A stretch of DNA of 64,000 bases from Bacteroidota bacterium (GTDB taxonomy: Bacteria > Bacteroidota > Bacteroidia > AKYH767-A > 2013-40CM-41-45): the NCBI GenBank assembly GCA_016720935.1, contig JADKJP010000006.1, positions 434,001-498,000 on the forward strand, in the 5' to 3' direction. The notes beneath the pieces are model-generated. The model saw only the letters and a program-made list of their open reading frames with translations, was not told where the DNA came from and ran no database searches. The translations under genes and the position numbers were made by a program. This document shows, one piece after another, positions 1 to 10,100 of this stretch. Numbering within the stretch: position 1 is the stretch's first letter; every line of letters starts with the position of its first letter.

Positions 1-156
1 GATGCATTGGGGCATATCGTTCTTGCCAAATCATACTCAATTTCAGGGTACGGGATTCAGGAGAATATCGATGTATCCGGTTGGTCGGCAGGGGTGTACT
101 TTATTGAATTACACGGGAAAGCCGCTTCCCTCACCGGTAAATTGGTTAAATATTGA
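1..156 (+). CDS. C-terminal end of a T9SS cargo protein (partial)
   Basis: An open frame enters from the left edge in phase with base 1 and stops at TGA 154-156, giving 51 residues. It contains a turn followed by GWSAGVYFIELHG and ends in KLVKY. This is the usual end of a type-A T9SS sorting domain (GVYFIEL, then a short strand ending in a basic and hydrophobic tail), the signal that directs a protein through the type IX system to the cell surface. The rest of the gene lies outside the window, so the function of the secreted part is unknown. Confidence 0.75.
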   Translation, partial: DALGHIVLAKSYSISGYGIQENIDVSGWSAGVYFIELHGKAASLTGKLVKY

Positions 157-240
157 GAATAAGGCCTTTAATGAGCCGATTTTTTTCATTGAAAAAGACA
201 CATTTTTTTTCATTTTCCCTAGATTTTTTCAAAAAATCCT

Positions 241-248
241 TATTTTTG
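241..248 (+). promoter_or_regulatory. Candidate -7 box for tRNA-Gly
   Basis: TATTTTTG matches the Bacteroidota -7 consensus TAnnTTTG and lies 45 bases before the tRNA. No good TTTG -33 box is seen at the expected distance, only T-rich sequence, so this is tentative. Confidence 0.35.
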
Positions 249-293
249 CGATCCCAAAGAAAGCCAGTAGATTTTCTGGTGTTTTTTGGAAAG

Positions 294-366
<73 letters not shown>

Positions 367-377
367 CAAACGGAAAG

Positions 378-404
378 TCCCTCTAAATGGAGGGATTTTT
401 TTTT
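378..404 (+). terminator. Rho-independent terminator after tRNA-Gly
   Basis: A six-base stem TCCCTC / GAGGGA (378-383 with 390-395) around a 6-nt loop is followed at once by nine T (396-404). It begins 12 bases after the tRNA. Confidence 0.85.
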
Positions 405-527
405 GCATGCAGGAGTTGATTACTTTAGCAGCATTAATAGAGTGAAGAATCAGAAATCAGGTAGAGTGAAATCTATCCAGAGTTCATGATTCATTGAACG
501 GAATTGTATAGTGGGGTAAATTGTGTT

Positions 528-574
528 AGTGGAAGAGTAAGAGTAAGTGTAAGAGTAAGTTGAAAGATTACTCT
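528..574. repeat. Degenerate AGTAAG-type repeat with hairpin
   Basis: 528-560 is a run of AGAGTAAG / AGTGTAAG words. AGAGTAA (552-558) pairs with TTACTCT (568-574) across a 9-nt loop. The same words occur in the palindrome at 719-786 and, inverted, at 43213-43237. A second short direct repeat, CCGAAACAC, follows at 591-599 and 612-620 with a 21-bp period. Confidence 0.6.
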
Positions 575-627
575 CAACAAAGGGTCCAACCCGAAACACG
601 GAACTCGGAACCCGAAACACAAAAAAT

Positions 628-712
628 GCCCGGGTGGTGGAATTGGTAGACACGCAGGACTTAAAATCCTGTGGTCATTGCGACCGTGCGGGTTCGATTC
701 CCGCCCCGGGTA
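628..712 (+). tRNA. tRNA-Leu (anticodon UAA)
   Basis: An 85-nt class II tRNA with a long variable arm. The acceptor GCCCGGG pairs with CCCGGGT (discriminator A712). The anticodon stem-loop CAGGA-CTTAAAA-TCCTG gives anticodon TAA, and the T arm is GCGGG-TTCGATT-CCCGC. It lies 262 bases after tRNA-Gly in the same orientation and is followed directly by the palindrome at 719-786. Confidence 0.97.
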
Positions 713-718
713 CTTTAC

Positions 719-791
719 AGAGGAAGTGGAAGTGTAAGAGTAAGTTTTAAGATCTTAAAACTTACTCTTACACTTCCACTTCCTCTTTTTT
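719..791 (+). repeat. Perfect 68-bp palindrome, possible terminator
   Basis: Bases 719-786 are a perfect inverted repeat with 34-bp arms and no spacer; the centre is between 752 and 753 (AAGATCTT). I paired it base by base and found no mismatch. It starts 7 bases after tRNA-Leu and ends in six T (786-791), so in RNA it would form a very long hairpin with a U tail and could end tRNA-Leu transcription. The arms carry the dispersed AGTGTAAGAGTAAG word. Confidence 0.85.
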
Positions 792-890
792 GGGCATTAG
801 TCATTTCTCAAGTTAATAGGTTTTTTTTCACCATAGAATACAGCTTTAATTTCAAGATTTTTTATCCTTGTTAGAAGCTAAAACAAATCT

Positions 891-1122
891 ATGTTCGATT
901 TTTTAAAATTATTGGTGTACAAGAAAACAACAATTTTCAAATCAAAAATTTATACTTTTCTTTTTAGCGACTATAGCAATAGGTTCAGCTTTCGCGTGCG
1001 TTGCAATCCTTGATCAGTTGAAAGAAATCAACTTATTGTCAGATCAGGTTCATAAGGAATTGTATTCTATCGCTCTTGAAATGTCAAAAATGTTGTTTGG
1101 ATTGGAAAAAGCTTTAAGTTGA
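891..1122 (+). pseudogene. Possible frameshifted small membrane protein
   Basis: ATG 891 opens a frame beginning MFDFLKLLVYKKTT that runs out soon after. Another frame then reads a hydrophobic segment FILFFLATIAIGSAFACVAI and a polar helix with LKEINLLSDQVHKELYSI before TGA 1120-1122. The second frame has no start codon of its own but looks coding. Joined near 940-970, a zone of short A and T runs, the two give about 76 residues: basic N-terminus, one membrane span, amphipathic tail. The frame change is net +1, opposite in sense to the other frameshifts in this window. No family is recognised; the whole open stretch could be chance. Confidence 0.35.
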
Positions 1123-1246
1123 AATCTCGACTGCTTGAAACCTTCGCAATTTATTTGAAGTGTAACGCAAGAAGTTTTGCATAAAATTCCTGTTAGTTTG
1201 CCATGGAATTATTTTGCCATGAAGAAATATTCATTGCTCCCCTCCA

Positions 1247-1678
1247 TCACATCCTCTGCATATACCAATTCAATTCTTTCTCCATTTTTTTGTAATGTAA
1301 GAAAGTTGTAATGTTTTTTTTGAGGCGGATGAAGGCAGTTTCGCTTTTGACTACGTAGTCAAATGCTTTGTGATGCATACAACTAACCGCGACTTCGATG
1401 CTGTCTTGCGAAGAAAGCATCACAACGGCAACATCATCTTTGATGGCCTTAATTTTGTCTAGTGTTTCAATGCCATTCATGGCATCTTTTTCAATTCCAT
1501 TCAAATGGTAGTCGAGAATAATCACATCGGGGTTATTTCCTAAGTTTTCAATACACAACTCTCCTGTAGCATAAGTCTCCACATTGAAATCGGGATGATG
1601 CATAAATTCAATTTCAAGCGCTTTTAAAAATACGGCATCGTCATCAACCAGAAAAAGTTTGATTTTTTCGTTTGTCAT
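1247..1678 (-). CDS. Single-domain response regulator (CheY-like)
   Basis: 143 residues forming one receiver domain and nothing else. The acidic pocket is D12-D13-D14 (LFLVDDDAV), the expected phosphoacceptor is D56 (VIILDYHLNG), and the conserved lysine is K111 (YVVKSE). With no output domain it probably acts by protein contact or in a phosphorelay. The start at 1678 is preferred over an upstream in-frame start because it gives the usual N-terminus and overlaps the kinase stop as ATGA (1675-1678), so the two genes are probably translationally coupled. Its natural partner is the kinase just upstream, whose Hpt domain could pass phosphate to it. Confidence 0.85.
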   Translation of the reverse strand: MTNEKIKLFLVDDDAVFLKALEIEFMHHPDFNVETYATGELCIENLGNNPDVIILDYHLNGIEKDAMNGIETLDKIKAIKDDVAVVMLSSQDSIEVAVSCMHHKAFDYVVKSETAFIRLKKNITTFLHYKKMEKELNWYMQRM

Positions 1679-4023
1679 TTTGGGAAGTTTTTTAGCCTGG
1701 TGTATTCTTCTTCGAGCTCCTTGCAAGCTTGTATGCAAACATTCTCAAGTTTGAGCACCATATCTGAGATATCTTCCGACTCTTTTTGTATGGAAGCATG
1801 TTCCTGGATTTTTTTGGCCATATTTTCAAAATCTACACTCATTCCCATAATTGCAAAGGAAGGAATGATTTTGTGTGCGCTTGAATAAAGGGATTCCCAA
1901 TCCTGGTTGTGCAAGCTTTGCTTCATGACCTGAATCAAAGGCGGGGTTTGTTTCAGATAAATGGAAATCATTTCCATCATTAGGTTCCTGTCCGATTTGG
2001 TCCGGTTCATCAAATAGCCCAGATCCACGCATTTGAATAATTTTGTTTCTGCCTCTTTGAATATTTTCTTTTGATTTTTGGTTGCACTCAGATTTACAAA
2101 ATCAATTATTTTGTTATACAATATCTTTTCATCAACAGGCTTCGCGATGTAATCATTCATGCCTACGGATTTGCACTTTGCTAAATCTACAGTGGTCACA
2201 TCCGCCGTAAGGGCAATAATTGGGAGAGTTAAATGCAGCGTGTTTCTTATGTATTCAGTTGCTTCAAAACCATTCATTTCCGGCATTTGCAAATCCATCA
2301 GGATGATGTCGTAAGTTTTGGTTTTAAGTTTTTCAATGGCGATTTTTCCGTTTGCAACGATATCTTGTTTGAATCCAAAGTCGTCCAATAACGTTTTCAT
2401 CAGGAGTTGATTGAGGGCAATATCTTCTACAACCAATACGCTGATGTTATTGATATCTTTATTCACTTCAATAGTTTCCGTGACACTTTCCGCTTCTGTG
2501 GTAGTTTTTTGAAATGTCAAAATAAAACTAAAAGTAGAGCCGACATCTGTTTTACTCTTAACGGTAATGTTTCCACCCTGCGATTCCACAAGTTTTTTTA
2601 CTATAGCTAGTCCCAGTCCTGTTCCTCCATATAACCTGGATGTAACACTTGAAGCTTGTTGGAAATTTTCAAAAATCTTATCTAATTTTGATTCAGTGAT
2701 TCCAATTCCTGTATCACTTATAGCGAATTCAATGGTTGCATTTTCATCGTCTTCAGAGAGCAGGCGTGTGCTCATTTTGATGGTTCCACTGGTTGTGAAT
2801 TTGACAGCATTGCTGACCAAATTGAGGATGATCTGGTGCAGCCTTACCGGGTCTCCTAATAAGGTACGAGGTATTTTTGCATCATATTCTTTGATCAGAC
2901 TTAAGTTTTTCTCCTGAATCTTCGTTTCGAAGAGATGTAACATCGCCGAAATAGAAGCTTGCATTTTGAATGGAGTATTTTCAAAAGTCATTTTTCCGGC
3001 ATCCACTTTCGCGAGATCAAGAATGTCGTTGATCAAAACGATAAGTGAATCACCGCTCATTTTGATAGCGGTCAGATATTCTTTTTGTTTTGCAGTGAGA
3101 TCGGTTTTGAGAAGCACTTTTGTAAATCCGATGATGGCATTCATTGGAGTACGGATTTCATGACTCATATTCGATAAAAACTGTTGTTTAGCCCTTACCG
3201 CGTCTTCCGCAATTTTTGTCGCGCTTTCAGCCTTGATTTTCGCTGCTTCGGCTATAGTGGTTGCCAGTTCTGCGAAAATCATCGATTCTGTAAGTTCTTT
3301 TTCTATTCTTTTTTGTTCAGTAATTACCCGCGCTACGACAACTGCTCCAATGACATTTCCCCGCTCATCTTTGTACACAGAACCATTGAATAAAACGTCA
3401 GTCAATTTTCCGTCCTTCATGGTGAGTGGATAATCTTCCACAAAACCATTTTCAAAAACACGCTGATAGCCTTCCCTTGCTTTTTCGGGTTCAGTGAAGT
3501 AATTATAAAAATCGGACCCGATCAGTAGTTCTCTTGAGACTTCGGTGATTTTAACTGAGGCATTGTTTGTGTCGGTTATTTTACCTGCAGGGCTGATGGT
3601 GAATAATGGATCCCGGCTTGCTTCGATGAGGCTCAGTGAATAATTGGATAGAAGTTTCTGAGCGGTTATATCACGTGCTACAATAACTACTCCTACAACA
3701 TTGCCCGTAGTATCTTTGAAAGCGGAACCATTAAATAGTACATCCGTTAATTTGCCTGTTTTATTTCTGAGTGTGAGTTGTGAGTCAATAACAAATCCTT
3801 TAGAAAAACCTTCCCTGTAAACTTCGCTTGCTTTTATTGGATCTGTGAAATAATCAATAAAGTTCGTACCGTTTAGTTCAGGGCGCGACAAACCTGTAAT
3901 TTTAACAGTTGCTTCATTGATGTCTGTAATTTTCCCATCATGATCAATAACCAAAAGCGGATCCGGACTTGCTTCCAGTAAACTGCTGGCATATTGAGGC
4001 TCGTGTGTTCTGCTTCTTTCCAT
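1675..4023 (-). CDS. Hybrid histidine kinase: PAS-PAS-HisKA-HATPase-REC-Hpt
   Basis: 782 residues with no membrane span seen, so probably a cytoplasmic sensor. Two PAS domains (about 10-125 and 130-240) resemble each other closely (both have KLTDVLFNGS). A helical linker leads to HisKA with H288 (SNMSHEIRTPMNAI), an HATPase domain with N405 (LVSNAVKFT), G1 DTGIGI and G2 GTGLGLAI, a receiver (about 527-645, D577 in ILMDLQMPEMNG), and a C-terminal Hpt domain with H717 (SSAHKIIPS). This is the full set for an internal phosphorelay. It lies 7 bases after the AraC-type gene and overlaps the response regulator by 4. The ligand cannot be told from the sequence. Confidence 0.92.
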   Translation of the reverse strand: MERSRTHEPQYASSLLEASPDPLLVIDHDGKITDINEATVKITGLSRPELNGTNFIDYFTDPIKASEVYREGFSKGFVIDSQLTLRNKTGKLTDVLFNGSAFKDTTGNVVGVVIVARDITAQKLLSNYSLSLIEASRDPLFTISPAGKITDTNNASVKITEVSRELLIGSDFYNYFTEPEKAREGYQRVFENGFVEDYPLTMKDGKLTDVLFNGSVYKDERGNVIGAVVVARVITEQKRIEKELTESMIFAELATTIAEAAKIKAESATKIAEDAVRAKQQFLSNMSHEIRTPMNAIIGFTKVLLKTDLTAKQKEYLTAIKMSGDSLIVLINDILDLAKVDAGKMTFENTPFKMQASISAMLHLFETKIQEKNLSLIKEYDAKIPRTLLGDPVRLHQIILNLVSNAVKFTTSGTIKMSTRLLSEDDENATIEFAISDTGIGITESKLDKIFENFQQASSVTSRLYGGTGLGLAIVKKLVESQGGNITVKSKTDVGSTFSFILTFQKTTTEAESVTETIEVNKDINNISVLVVEDIALNQLLMKTLLDDFGFKQDIVANGKIAIEKLKTKTYDIILMDLQMPEMNGFEATEYIRNTLHLTLPIIALTADVTTVDLAKCKSVGMNDYIAKPVDEKILYNKIIDFVNLSATKNQKKIFKEAETKLFKCVDLGYLMNRTKSDRNLMMEMISIYLKQTPPLIQVMKQSLHNQDWESLYSSAHKIIPSFAIMGMSVDFENMAKKIQEHASIQKESEDISDMVLKLENVCIQACKELEEEYTRLKNFPK

Positions 4024-4030
4024 GATAATT

Positions 4031-4624
4031 TTATGCAGGAATAGATTTCTCCTTACTGACGATAGTAGTATTCATTGGTTGAACACCAATTTCTTCCGCT
4101 TGTTGATCTCTTTTGTTTCGCATTTTTATAAAATGCGACGGACTTAATCCCGTAATTTTTTTAAATTGATTCGAAAGATGAGCTGTGCTACTATAGTTTA
4201 ATTTTATCGCGATTTCGGAGATCTTTAATTCCTGATAGATCAGCATTTCTTTCGCTCGTTCAATTTTTTGAGTGATGATATATTTCTCAATCGTTATTCC
4301 TTGAATATCAGAAAAGTGATGCGATAAGATGGTGTAATCCAGATTGAGTTGAGCACTCAGGTATTCTGTAAATGAAAATTTATTGTTTTCATCAATTTGC
4401 CATACCATTTCTAAAATAGTGGTTTTTATTTTATTCGTTAGTTCTCCCTTTTTATCATCAATTAATTCCAGGCCGGAATTTTGCAAACCTTGTTTAAGTT
4501 GCAGGCGCTGGGATTGACTTAATTCTTCCATTATTTCAACCTCCCCTAAATCAACAATGATGAAATGTAAGCCCAGCGCTTTTAACTCAGCCTTCACTGC
4601 GAGTTTGCAGCGATTGCTGAGCAT
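4031..4624 (-). CDS. AraC-family regulator with small N-terminal domain
   Basis: 197 residues from ATG 4624. The C-terminal part (about 90-180) is an AraC-type double HTH: IEKYIITQKIERAKEMLI, then ISEIAIKLNYSSTAHLSNQF and GLSPSHFIK. The N-terminal part (about 1-75) resembles the small domain of a common Bacteroidota group that usually begins LYIKYM-x-RCK. Those residues are encoded in frame just upstream (LKLYIKY before M1) with no ATG but a CTG at 4643-4645, so the true start may be CTG 4645. It is the first gene of the operon with the hybrid kinase and the response regulator. GTTACACAA direct repeats lie upstream. Confidence 0.85.
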   Translation of the reverse strand: MLSNRCKLAVKAELKALGLHFIIVDLGEVEIMEELSQSQRLQLKQGLQNSGLELIDDKKGELTNKIKTTILEMVWQIDENNKFSFTEYLSAQLNLDYTILSHHFSDIQGITIEKYIITQKIERAKEMLIYQELKISEIAIKLNYSSTAHLSNQFKKITGLSPSHFIKMRNKRDQQAEEIGVQPMNTTIVSKEKSIPA

Positions 4625-4702
4625 GTATTTGATATATAATTTCAGAAGAGTCGTGCTTTGGATTCAGTTTATACAAAGATGATGAATATCGACCCCTGAA
4701 AT

Positions 4703-4732
4703 GTTACACAACTTTGTTGAAAAGTTACACAA
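4703..4732 (-). promoter_or_regulatory. Two GTTACACAA direct repeats 21 bp apart
   Basis: GTTACACAA occurs at 4703-4711 and 4724-4732, an exact two-turn spacing on one DNA face, about 60-90 bases before the AraC-type gene. Paired direct repeats are the usual binding pattern of AraC-type dimers, so autoregulation is plausible. CATCTTTG, one mismatch from a -7 box, lies on the minus strand between the repeats and the gene (4676-4683). The wider gap 4733-5056 holds nothing else that I recognise. Confidence 0.5.
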
Positions 4733-5056
4733 TTCACGTATTCTGACTTCATTTCTTTTGATATTTGAATTAAATCCAATAAAATGAAAAAGATGAGAAT
4801 GCCTTGATGAAAGGATGCGCATCTCATTTGCGTCACTTGAATCACCACTCCCAATTTCTGAAATTGTTCTGCACAGCTCAATTTGGAAATTTAAAGTGCA
4901 AATTTCTTTAGAGGTATACTATAGGAAAGATTGAGCTTTTATACTTAAAAATAAAAGAAGGCGGATTTATTCAAGCCCTGGATAAATTATATTATTTGTA
5001 CAAAAAGTATTTGTGGACAAGGTAATTCAACTACTTGTTTGAAATCGGCAGCAAAA

Positions 5057-6907
5057 TTACAATTTGATAAATTTTCCTCCGATTATGTTGTCTTTCATTT
5101 TGATAGAATAAAAGTAAATTCCTTTTTTCAGAGAGCAAAGATCAATAGGATATCGATGGGTTCCGTTAAGTCCTTTCGTTTTTAATTCCTGAATAACATT
5201 ATTTCCTAATGCATCCCAAATATTTAAAAGCATATCTGAATTGTCCTTTAGCTGAATTTCTAATACGGAGTTTTCAGAAATGGGATTTGGAAAGATGAAT
5301 GATGAAGAATTGTTACTCTCCGTGCTACTTTTTATTCCTACCGGGACTTGCACCTGTGCGAAGACTATCTCGTTGGGCTTTTTTATAGGATGACAAATAA
5401 AATTACTTACTACAGTTCCGGGTAGTGAATCTCTTTGATAAAGTATGGATGGACCTTCTGAGGCTATTACTTTTCTTGCCATACTTCCGTATGCGGCATC
5501 CTGATATTCTCCTGAACCTCCTGCTGAATTTCCCGGAACTATGTCTATAGGACTGGTCCATGTTTGACCTTCATCAGATGACCCAATTACAAAAACATGA
5601 GTGTGCAATTCATGCCACAAGGTTGTATCGGCGAAATTGCCTTCCACCAGGGACATGTAGGAAACATAAATAGAATTATTTTCATCCACACCGGCTGACG
5701 GTCGGGTTGTCATTCCAAAACTATCACCATAATCTCCCCATGGATAATTGCATTGAGCCGCGGGATAATCAATTTGTCCGTTTCCATTCAGATCCTGAAT
5801 CTGTGCAATCAATTTTGAAGAGTCGGTTGGCATATTTTCATTCCAATAATACAAGCCATCGGATAAATAGACGAAAGGTCGGTAAAAACCCGGTGCAGTT
5901 GAGCTATCTCTTGTCCAGCGACAGGTTCCATACCATACATGACAAAGCCCGTTGTTATCTATGAGCAATGTCGCGTCTCCGTAATTCGAAAGCATCGTAT
6001 CCAAAGCGGGACCGGTACCGGGCAGGTATGTGAAATCATTGTGAAAATCGAACCTTGGAATCGGAAAGGTTTTTACAATCGTTTTGGTCCAGGTATTTCC
6101 GTAATCATAAGATTTCAAAATTCCCAGATCAGTAATCAAATTGCCAAATACAATGGCAACAATGCTGTCTTTTGCATCAATAAAGTAATTTCCGGGGCCA
6201 AAACCATTGTACTGACTTGAATCGATAAGTGCCAAAGACTGGCGTAAAACCGGCCATGTTTGACCTGCATCATCCGAACGTGAGAATAATATTGGACCAT
6301 CTTGTCCATACAGGCTGGTTCCTGTATTTCCTGTACCATGGGCTAATACGTACACAGTGTTACCAGCAGAACAAGCTTTGGCCCAGGTATCATCGTTAGC
6401 CGAGGTTCCTAGTGCATTTGGTTGCTGTATCCATGGTGAACCTGGGCCTTTTGTAGCACGCCAGTTTAAAAACAAACGGTTTGTGCCCAGACTTGTGCAA
6501 TTTGCAATGGTCATTTCAGAACCATTGTCTGTGACGACAATATTTGTAAAACCAGTTCTGTAATTTCCTTCTGTTCTGGCAGATGGATAAACTCCTGCAA
6601 CGCCATCAGGATGATAATACCATTTTGAAATTGTTGTTGCACCCGGATCGTAGTAATTGTATGCGGTTCCACGATTAGGATATTGAGATTGTGAATCAGG
6701 AGAGTATGTCCACGCTGCTGAAAACGAACCATCCTGATTTCTTACCAGATTCATCCCTACGGACCCTTCTGACTGAATATCATAATATGTGTAGCCAATG
6801 ATTGATTCAGTTATGACTGATTGTGATTGGATAAAAAAAGAATTTGTCTGGCCGATAGAAGAAATTAAAGGAAGTAAAAATAAGGCGAGTGTAAAGTTTA
6901 TTTTCAT
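5057..6907 (-). CDS. Secreted Asp-box (BNR-like) protein, T9SS cargo
   Basis: 616 residues from ATG 6907, chosen over an upstream in-frame start because it begins a clean signal peptide (MKINFTLALFLLPLISSIGQ). The body has several Asp-box type motifs (SRSDDAGQTW, SYDYGNTW, SSDEGQTW), typical of sialidase-fold propeller blades. The last 75 residues are a T9SS type-A sorting domain (FPNP..., ALGNNVIQEL, KKGIYFYSIK, ending KFIKL). Expected on the cell surface or released. The sialidase catalytic residues were not identified, so the enzyme activity is open. Confidence 0.8.
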   Translation of the reverse strand: MKINFTLALFLLPLISSIGQTNSFFIQSQSVITESIIGYTYYDIQSEGSVGMNLVRNQDGSFSAAWTYSPDSQSQYPNRGTAYNYYDPGATTISKWYYHPDGVAGVYPSARTEGNYRTGFTNIVVTDNGSEMTIANCTSLGTNRLFLNWRATKGPGSPWIQQPNALGTSANDDTWAKACSAGNTVYVLAHGTGNTGTSLYGQDGPILFSRSDDAGQTWPVLRQSLALIDSSQYNGFGPGNYFIDAKDSIVAIVFGNLITDLGILKSYDYGNTWTKTIVKTFPIPRFDFHNDFTYLPGTGPALDTMLSNYGDATLLIDNNGLCHVWYGTCRWTRDSSTAPGFYRPFVYLSDGLYYWNENMPTDSSKLIAQIQDLNGNGQIDYPAAQCNYPWGDYGDSFGMTTRPSAGVDENNSIYVSYMSLVEGNFADTTLWHELHTHVFVIGSSDEGQTWTSPIDIVPGNSAGGSGEYQDAAYGSMARKVIASEGPSILYQRDSLPGTVVSNFICHPIKKPNEIVFAQVQVPVGIKSSTESNNSSSFIFPNPISENSVLEIQLKDNSDMLLNIWDALGNNVIQELKTKGLNGTHRYPIDLCSLKKGIYFYSIKMKDNIIGGKFIKL

Positions 6908-7112
6908 CTTTTTTGTTTTTAAAATCAAATCAAATGATATCCGGTTTGATGATGAATTGAAAAATGAAAAACTGTATTTCAAAATTCTAAGAAACTGAAA
7001 AACGAAATGAGAAACAAATTTAAAGGTGAGTTCCTTTGTCTAAATTATACAATTAAGTCAAGAATTGTTCTAAACCTGTGAAAAATTACAAAATCATTAC
7101 AGACAAAAGAAT

Positions 7113-10100
7113 TTAGGGATGCAGTACTAAATACCCAAAATTGTTTTCAACCAAACTGTAATCAACGGCTTCAACGACCAGATCACCATTGAGATCCGTT
7201 GCCAAGTATCCTGTAGAAAATAGAGCAGCTTTTGTTTCAATAGCACTGAGGTCAGTTGTATTGATAGCTCCATTTTTATCGACATCGCCTGAGATCATTC
7301 CGTAAATTCCTGTAGACAGCAATTTTTGGTTACTTCCAAATGCTTTGTTGATGGCGTCAGAAAAATTATAAATGATAGTTGCGGCATTCATCAAAACCGG
7401 TGATGCGCTCCAGGTGTCAAGTGAATTTCGATGTTTGACAACAATGTAATATGAATAGGCTCGTGCCGTTGGAAATGAAAAACTGCCGTTTCCGTTGATG
7501 TCAATTGTTTTCTTGTCACTGAAAAGTAATCCGAACGGGCTTACAGTTGAATGCAATTCCACAGTTATAGTGTCACATATAGTTGGAAATGATGTAGGAT
7601 TAGCAACGGCAGCCATCGTCGTGCCGGATTTGTAAAAACCTTCAATGTAAACTTTTAAACTTAGTGTTACCGGACAGGATTCGTCAATCAGACCGTTACA
7701 ATTATCGTCAATTCCATTGCCACAAATTTCTGTCGCAGGTATATGATACACACCTGTCAGAGGATCACATCCGTCAATAGTACATGGGTTTCCGTCATTT
7801 ACATTGACGGCAGTATGAGTGACAGTTCCTGTAAGTAAATTTACTGAATCGGTCGTGCACAAACTATTATCGCTCGCGTTCACAAGAATCAATGTAGTAA
7901 CAATACTGCTGTCACAACCCGCTGTTGTCAACAAGGAAGTAGTGTAAGTGCCTGCGGTTGTCACAGTCTGACCATTTGGTAGTGTATAACCGGAACCCTG
8001 GGCAATATATCTGGTGAGAGGAATATTGTAAACAGGATTCACACTTACAGAAACGGGACCTGCAGAAGCGGTACATCCAATTGCATTGGTCAGAATCACA
8101 GAATAGTTGCCGGAATTAACTGCAGTAACAGATTGTGTGGTTTCTCCATTCGACCAGAGGTATGATGCTGCGTTTGTGGAAGTGAGAGAGACATTTCCGC
8201 CCTGACAAAAAGTTGTGTTTCCTACAACGGATATTGAAGGTGAAGTTACGTGTTCAACAAGAAGCAGATCATCAATTCGGAACTGAACACTTGAAGAAGT
8301 TTGAGTAAATTTCAGTCTGAGATTTGCAGTTGCCGGTATACTTCCTGTTGTGGTGATATAGGTCCATGCATTTGCTGTAGTAGGAGACGAGTAAGTCAGA
8401 TTAGTGAAATTGGTTCCATCTGTACTTACCTGAATCGATAATTCATTTTGTGCAGTCACTGTGGATTTCAACATTCCCAGATACAATTGAAGATTACTGT
8501 AACCCATTGTATTGATTCCTGAAATAAGAAAGAAACGACCACTTGTATTGGTAAAGAAAACATTGGCGCCACCAGATGAGGTTGAGTAAGTTGAAGATGG
8601 TACAGTTAACCTCACATCCGCTGTACCGGACATGGTAAGATTTACATTCGCAAATCCGTTATTGGTTTCATGAACAGGAATGGTAGTTGTGGCTGATACA
8701 ATTCCAATATCTTCACTCAAAACAGCGATATCGGACTGAAACCCCGGTCCAATATTTATGGTGTCTGCAACCATCGCATTATTTGTTGAAAGGGCATCGC
8801 CGGTCATGGAAGTGGATGCATTGAAAATATAATCGCCTGAAAGCAACATGTTGTAAACGGAGGAAAAGGTAACATCCACTGTGGATCCTGCAGTAAAGGT
8901 GCCACTATTCATGATTTGTGTAAATGTTTCTGTAACAGCAGAAGGATTTTTTGCAGTAAGAGTAATCGTTATTGGCGTACTCGTCAGATTGATATTTGAA
9001 GTACCATAATTTTTTACCTGCACCTGTATTGGCACAGCGGATGCCGGACAATTCATGGAAGCCGGACTCAGTAAGGCAAGTACTCCTGCATCAGTAGTTG
9101 CGCAGGATCCGCTGACATTAATGTAATCTGTTCGCGTCATGGTGTTGGATCCATTTGAATTCGAAACTGTCAGTGTAACAGTTTTTAATCCGGAAGTGGA
9201 ATAGGAAACAGTATGCGGACCGGCAGTTGTGGCAGAAGAAGGAGTTGCACCGCTGCCAAAATTCCAGGCATATGAATTCACCGTTCCGGAGGAGGTGTTT
9301 GTAAAAATGGTTGATTGACCCGGACACAAACTTGTATTGCTCGCATTGAACCCTGCAACCGGAACTGATGTCCCACTTGTTGTAGCGAGCCAGATCACCA
9401 TGTTCATCAGTAATTTTTTGTGATTGCCGGAGGCATCGCCTGTATAACCGTTAAAGAGTACATCATTCGGATCTCCGGTACCATCATCGCATGGCGAGCT
9501 GTCGCCAATTGCCGCGACTTTTCCGTTCCCAAACCGTGCATAAGCAGCCATCACATTCGTATTTCCAAATGATGATCCGGTTTTGTAAATCACACCCTTC
9601 ACCGTGGAGTTAGCCGTTGGGTTGAGCGTCATGGATGTACCATTACTCCATTGTGCCTGAGTTACCGTTCCCGCGGGTCCCTGTAAAATTGAATCCGATG
9701 GGAGTGAAGGAATATTGCTCGTTGTTTGAGAAAAATCAACCAGATCGAATGTGATTCCAAATGGATTTGCCTGAACGGTATTGTTGCTCATCAGGTCATT
9801 CCAGATAAATGGAGAATCTTCTCCGTCATTATTACGATCTGAAATCGTATGATCTGAAATCATCATCAATCCGCCTCCATTGAGAACAAAATTCAGAATC
9901 GCGGTTTTTTCAGAAGCCGAAAAAAGAATATTGGGCTCGCAAACTACAAATACTTTGTAGTTGGACAGATCCTGTGTATTGGAGGAATTCCCATACGTAA
10001 TTTGTCCATTGTATGGAAGAGATTCAACAATGTAATTCCGCTTTGCGCAATCTATTGCCCAATAAGAAAGCGCGCCCGACCAGAAGGTTTCAGATGTAGA

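Noticed and set aside
1198..1222. TTTGCCATG repeated twice after the response regulator gene
   Set aside because: Too short and without pairing or conserved context to support a function.
4669..4881. 70-codon minus frame before the AraC-type gene
   Set aside because: It covers the operator-like repeats, shows no family signs and has unusual residue content.
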